Assembly (NCBI RefSeq): GCF_017591425.1
Contig: NW_024466413.1
Coordinates: 1,488,001 to 1,552,000 of the forward strand
Reading direction: 5' to 3'
From: Ochotona curzoniae
Taxonomy: Eukaryota; Chordata; Mammalia; Lagomorpha; Ochotonidae
DNA length: 64,000 nt
The notes under the pieces were generated by a model. That model worked only from the letters and a program-made list of their open reading frames with translations, ran no database searches and was not told the origin of the DNA. Every line of letters begins with the position of its first letter. The stretch's first letter is position 1. This document shows positions 60,880 to 64,000 of the stretch, piece by piece. The position numbers were made by a program, and so were the translations under genes.

Positions 60880-61466
60880 GAATGGGCTCTATGTTCCAGG
60901 CCTTGATTTTAAAATGTCTAACATTTTCAAAAGAACAAATTCAAGTAGCTTACAGACATATGAAAAAGCGCTGAGGTTCCCTAGCAGTCATGGAAACATT
61001 GCAATTCCACCTAACTCCAGCAAGGATGGCCTACATACAGCAGTCTTGTAATAACATCTGCTGGCAAGAATGTGGGTAAAAAGGCACTGCTGGTTAGATT
61101 GTAGACATTTGCAGCCACTATGGAAGTCAGTATGGAGGGCTCTCAACCGAAAATTCATCTGCTGTTTGATCCAGCAATCCTACTTCTAAAAATACACCCA
61201 GAGAAGTGAAAGACACATGTGAGAAAGCAGCATGCATCTCCATGTTCACAGCAGCACAATCCACAAAGTGAAGAGACAGAAACAGCCTGGATGCCCACTG
61301 AAAGAGGATGGGACAGATAAACGGTGGTATATCTGCTCTATGGAATACTATTCAACCCTCAAAAGAATGAAATTCTATTGTTTGAATGAAAATGGTCCCA
61401 ACTTGAGACCATTATGCACAGTGAAATAAGCTAACCCCAAAGGGCAAACACCATGTGTTCTCTCTA
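60880..61466 (+). mobile_element. LINE-1 3' end fragment
   Basis: 'ccactatggaagtcagtatggag', 'tgatccagcaatcctacttct', 'ccatgttcacagcagcac', 'tggaatactattcaaccctc' and 'acaccatgtgttctctct' are the standard order of the L1 ORF2 end. Stops and shifts are present and it is inactive. Confidence 0.9.
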
Positions 61467-61501
61467 AAACAAAATAATCATCATGCAAAAATACAAAACA
61501 A

Positions 61502-61820
61502 GGTCCCAGCATAGTACCTCAGTGACTAAATCCTTCCCTTGCAAATGCTGGGATCCTATATTGGCTAGTTCATGCCCCAGTTGCTCCGCTTCTCGTCCAG
61601 ATCCCTATCTGGCCTTTGAAGGCAGTAGAGGATGGCCTCGAGCCTTGGAACCTTGTACCCTTGTGGAAGACCTAGAGAAAGTTCCCAGCTCCTGATTTCG
61701 CTTTGGCTCAGATCTGGCTATTGCAGCCATTTGGAGAGTGAGCCAGATGGAAGACCTTTCTTTTTGTCTCTCCTTCTCTTCATAAATCTGATCTGCTTTT
61801 CCAATAGCAATGTATAAAAC
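61502..61820 (+). mobile_element. CSINE, sense
   Basis: It starts 'aggtcccagcatagtacctcagtgactaaatcc', contains 'ccagttgctccgcttctcgtcc', and ends 'ttttccaatagcaatgtataaaac'. It inserted just after the L1 fragment and is followed by a TATG/TA-rich stretch to 61860. Confidence 0.88.
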
Positions 61821-62619
61821 AAATATGTATATGTATGTATATATGCAAACATATATACACTTATAAATTCATAAGTGAATGATGTGTGACTGAAGTACTG
61901 AGAAACAAAGAGCTGTGGTGTGTATTTCTATTCCTAAGTAGAAGATCCCAATAAAACTGTTGATTATACCTTGATGCAAGGGTGTAGCCTCTCCACCGTT
62001 GCTGCGCCTACAATGTCCCGACACACGGGAAGAGTAGAATGTTAGAGCTGTGACTGCAGCTGAGGGACTGCATCATTGTGAAATAGAAGGGACGGTGAGT
62101 GGGGAAGGCAGGGGGCAAAAAGAGGGAAATGAGGAAAGCTACAAATCTATAGAAGGAAAATAGAAAAAACTAAATAAGAGGAAGGAAGAGCAAACACATC
62201 TTTCTCTCTGACTTACCATAGAAAAATAAGTAAGATGATATCTGAGTTTGTTTCATCGGCCATGTTAGTGTAACAATTAGTGACATTAAGTGCTATCTGT
62301 AATGTGATATTGATATAATATTCATTACAATTTTGTTAACATTTGGGGATGTATGTATTGTTAACCACTCCTAACTATGATGTTGCATTATTTATGAATT
62401 AGTTTAGTGTTTGCTGTACGTCTGTGGCATGAATATTACTTTCAGACTATAAAGTCTGTATAGATGTATATAGAATTTGGAAATGTTAACTGTGTTGATA
62501 TTTAGCACAACCACAAAGATTGAAAATCCAAAGTTTGATCATTTTGACTGAAAACTCCATGCTGCCAAGAGGGAAGGCCCATCAAGAGACCTGCTCTCCT
62601 ATGGAAACCCCTGGCTTCT
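61821..62619. other. Intergenic stretch, no gene recognised
   Basis: The stretch is AT-rich and no gene or repeat was assigned. A TATG-rich run occupies 61825-61860. Confidence 0.5.
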
Positions 62620-62870
62620 GTACCCGCTTTAGGTTCATGACTTAGTTTTTCACTTGTGCAGCCCTTGAAAGGCAGCAGGGGACGGCTCCAGTCCTCGGCA
62701 TTCTGCCCCTAGATGAGATAGCCAGGTTGAGTTTCAAGCTCCTTTCTTCGACCTGACTTGACTTAAGCTTTTGTGGCTATTTGAGGGGTGACCCACTAGA
62801 TGGGGGCTGGCTTGTTCATTTTCTCTTTTGCATCTCTTCACCGCCGTAAACAAAAATTAAAACAAAACAA
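62620..62870 (+). mobile_element. CSINE, sense, old and 5'-truncated
   Basis: 'cttgaaaggcagcaggggacggctccagtcctcggc', 'tttgtggctatttgaggggtgacccactagatggggg' and 'cttcaccgccgtaaacaaaaatt' follow the CSINE distal order. The head is missing. Confidence 0.55.
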
Positions 62871-64000
62871 ATCCCCGGACTAATCGGTGGAGGCTCATGT
62901 TTGGAGGTAGCATTGTATAACCCTTCACATAAACATGTGTAAGTCATGGACTCAGTGGCCTTTTGTGTTTGTTCACGAGAAGCATTCTGCAGTTTTTACA
63001 CATATACACGTTTTCCCCACGCTGTAGGCTCCATTTCCGCCCTGACACATGCCATCTCTGATTAGCTTTGTCTGCGTTATACATAAGCGGAAGCAGAATT
63101 CCTTACTCCTTTGTGTGTGTCTTCATCTTCTGACCATAATGTGAACTTCATCCTCATTGTGTGTTGTGGTAAATCAGTCATCTTACCACATTCTACCGAG
63201 CAGATGTATGAGAATTTTACTTACCTCTTTAGGTTTGCATTGTTTGTACTCTGGAGTGCTGAGAAAAGTATCTCTATGGACACTTCCGGGCATGCCTTGC
63301 AGTGCACACATGCGTAAACCTCTGTTTGACTGTGTAGACATATGTCCTGGCTATTGCGACAGGCACTGCCAGAAATTTCCTGACATGGTTTGCAGTAGTT
63401 CTAGCACTGCATGAATGTTCCATTTACTATCTTACTATCCCAATACTCATTGCCTTAATTTTATACACTGTAGTGATTAGAAAATTATGTAACACTAAAG
63501 TTTTAATTTGAGCATCTATAACTAATGTTGTTCATAATATTTTTATGTGAAACTTACAATCCATTTTAATATTCTTCTACATTTCACATCAGTTACGTTT
63601 GAGTAGGATTTTTTCATCATAGATTTGAGTAAGTTTGATACTGTCTGGCGTGTGACCTATGTAGGGCATTGTACATTAGCTATGCTTTGTCCTTCATCTC
63701 TTTAATGGCTTACTGTAATGAAGACCAGCTGGATTTTATGGTTATAACTTATTATGTGCTAGTTGAGAACTATTTATCTTATCTCACTGTAATGGAGTTA
63801 GTTAATTATGGGAATACATCCAACAGGATAACTGGGACAGCAGAGGCCTGTGGGATCCTTTGAGAAGAGGCTCTGGGCAAGAGGAGGCAGAAGGCCTTCC
63901 ACCCAGAGTGCACTGTTGGCCCCCAGTGAGTCCTTGATGTTTGTGCTCTGTCTAGTCAACCAAGGACAGACAATACTCTTTATCTACTCCCTGTTTCAAT
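62871..64000. other. Intergenic stretch, no gene recognised
   Basis: AT-rich sequence with no supported gene or repeat. Confidence 0.5.

Overview
This window is mammalian nuclear DNA. Genes are split by GT-AG introns, intergenic DNA is AT-rich and full of interspersed repeats, and the dominant SINE is the tRNA-derived lagomorph C-repeat (CSINE). The CSINE variant seen here has a head reading GGGCCCGGCGCGGTGGCC and a body with an intact pol III B box, and its tail is an A-rich AATAAAAATAAAT run. That form resembles the pika (Ochotona) version more than the rabbit one. I therefore infer a lagomorph, probably a pika. This rests on memory of the repeat family, not on a search.

Only one protein-coding gene can be supported: FAM135B, on the + strand. 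Ten consecutive coding exons, at 458-531, 8529-8683, 9959-11951, 13953-14119, 16724-16815, 18365-18462, 19433-19584, 21943-22053, 24081-24194 and 27041-27246, join in frame through consensus splice sites. They give 1053 residues and a TAG stop. That is the C-terminal three quarters of a protein of about 1,400 residues; the N-terminal exons lie before base 1. The encoded part has a short end of the N-terminal FAM135 region, a 664-residue Ser-rich and probably disordered block carried by one giant exon, and a DUF676/lipase-like alpha/beta-hydrolase domain. The domain has HGLDG, the nucleophile elbow GHSLG, and plausible Asp and His partners. The 3' UTR probably runs to poly(A) signals near 29449-29462.

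From about 29.5 kb to 64 kb I find no convincing gene. This agrees with the gene-poor region expected on the 3' side of FAM135B in other mammals. The stretch holds CSINE copies in both orientations and LINE-1 fragments at 44.6-46.7 kb and 60.9-61.5 kb. It also holds an internally deleted endogenous retrovirus (49471-53514) with an upstream solo LTR of the same family (48453-48828). A second, unrelated solo LTR with a perfect 5-bp target-site duplication lies at 58792-59147. A degenerate tandem repeat occupies 43.45-43.9 kb, and a long homopurine tract sits inside a CSINE at 45.2-45.3 kb.

I found no new multi-gene system. The observations most worth checking are these: an insertion made only of the first ~20 bases of a CSINE between perfect 13-bp direct repeats (41867-41912); an 80-bp segment duplicated within the last FAM135B intron whose second copy leads into the final exon's acceptor; a DSGIES degron-like motif in the giant exon; and a fossil retroviral nucleocapsid with both zinc knuckles still readable but each lacking the same two kinds of ligand.
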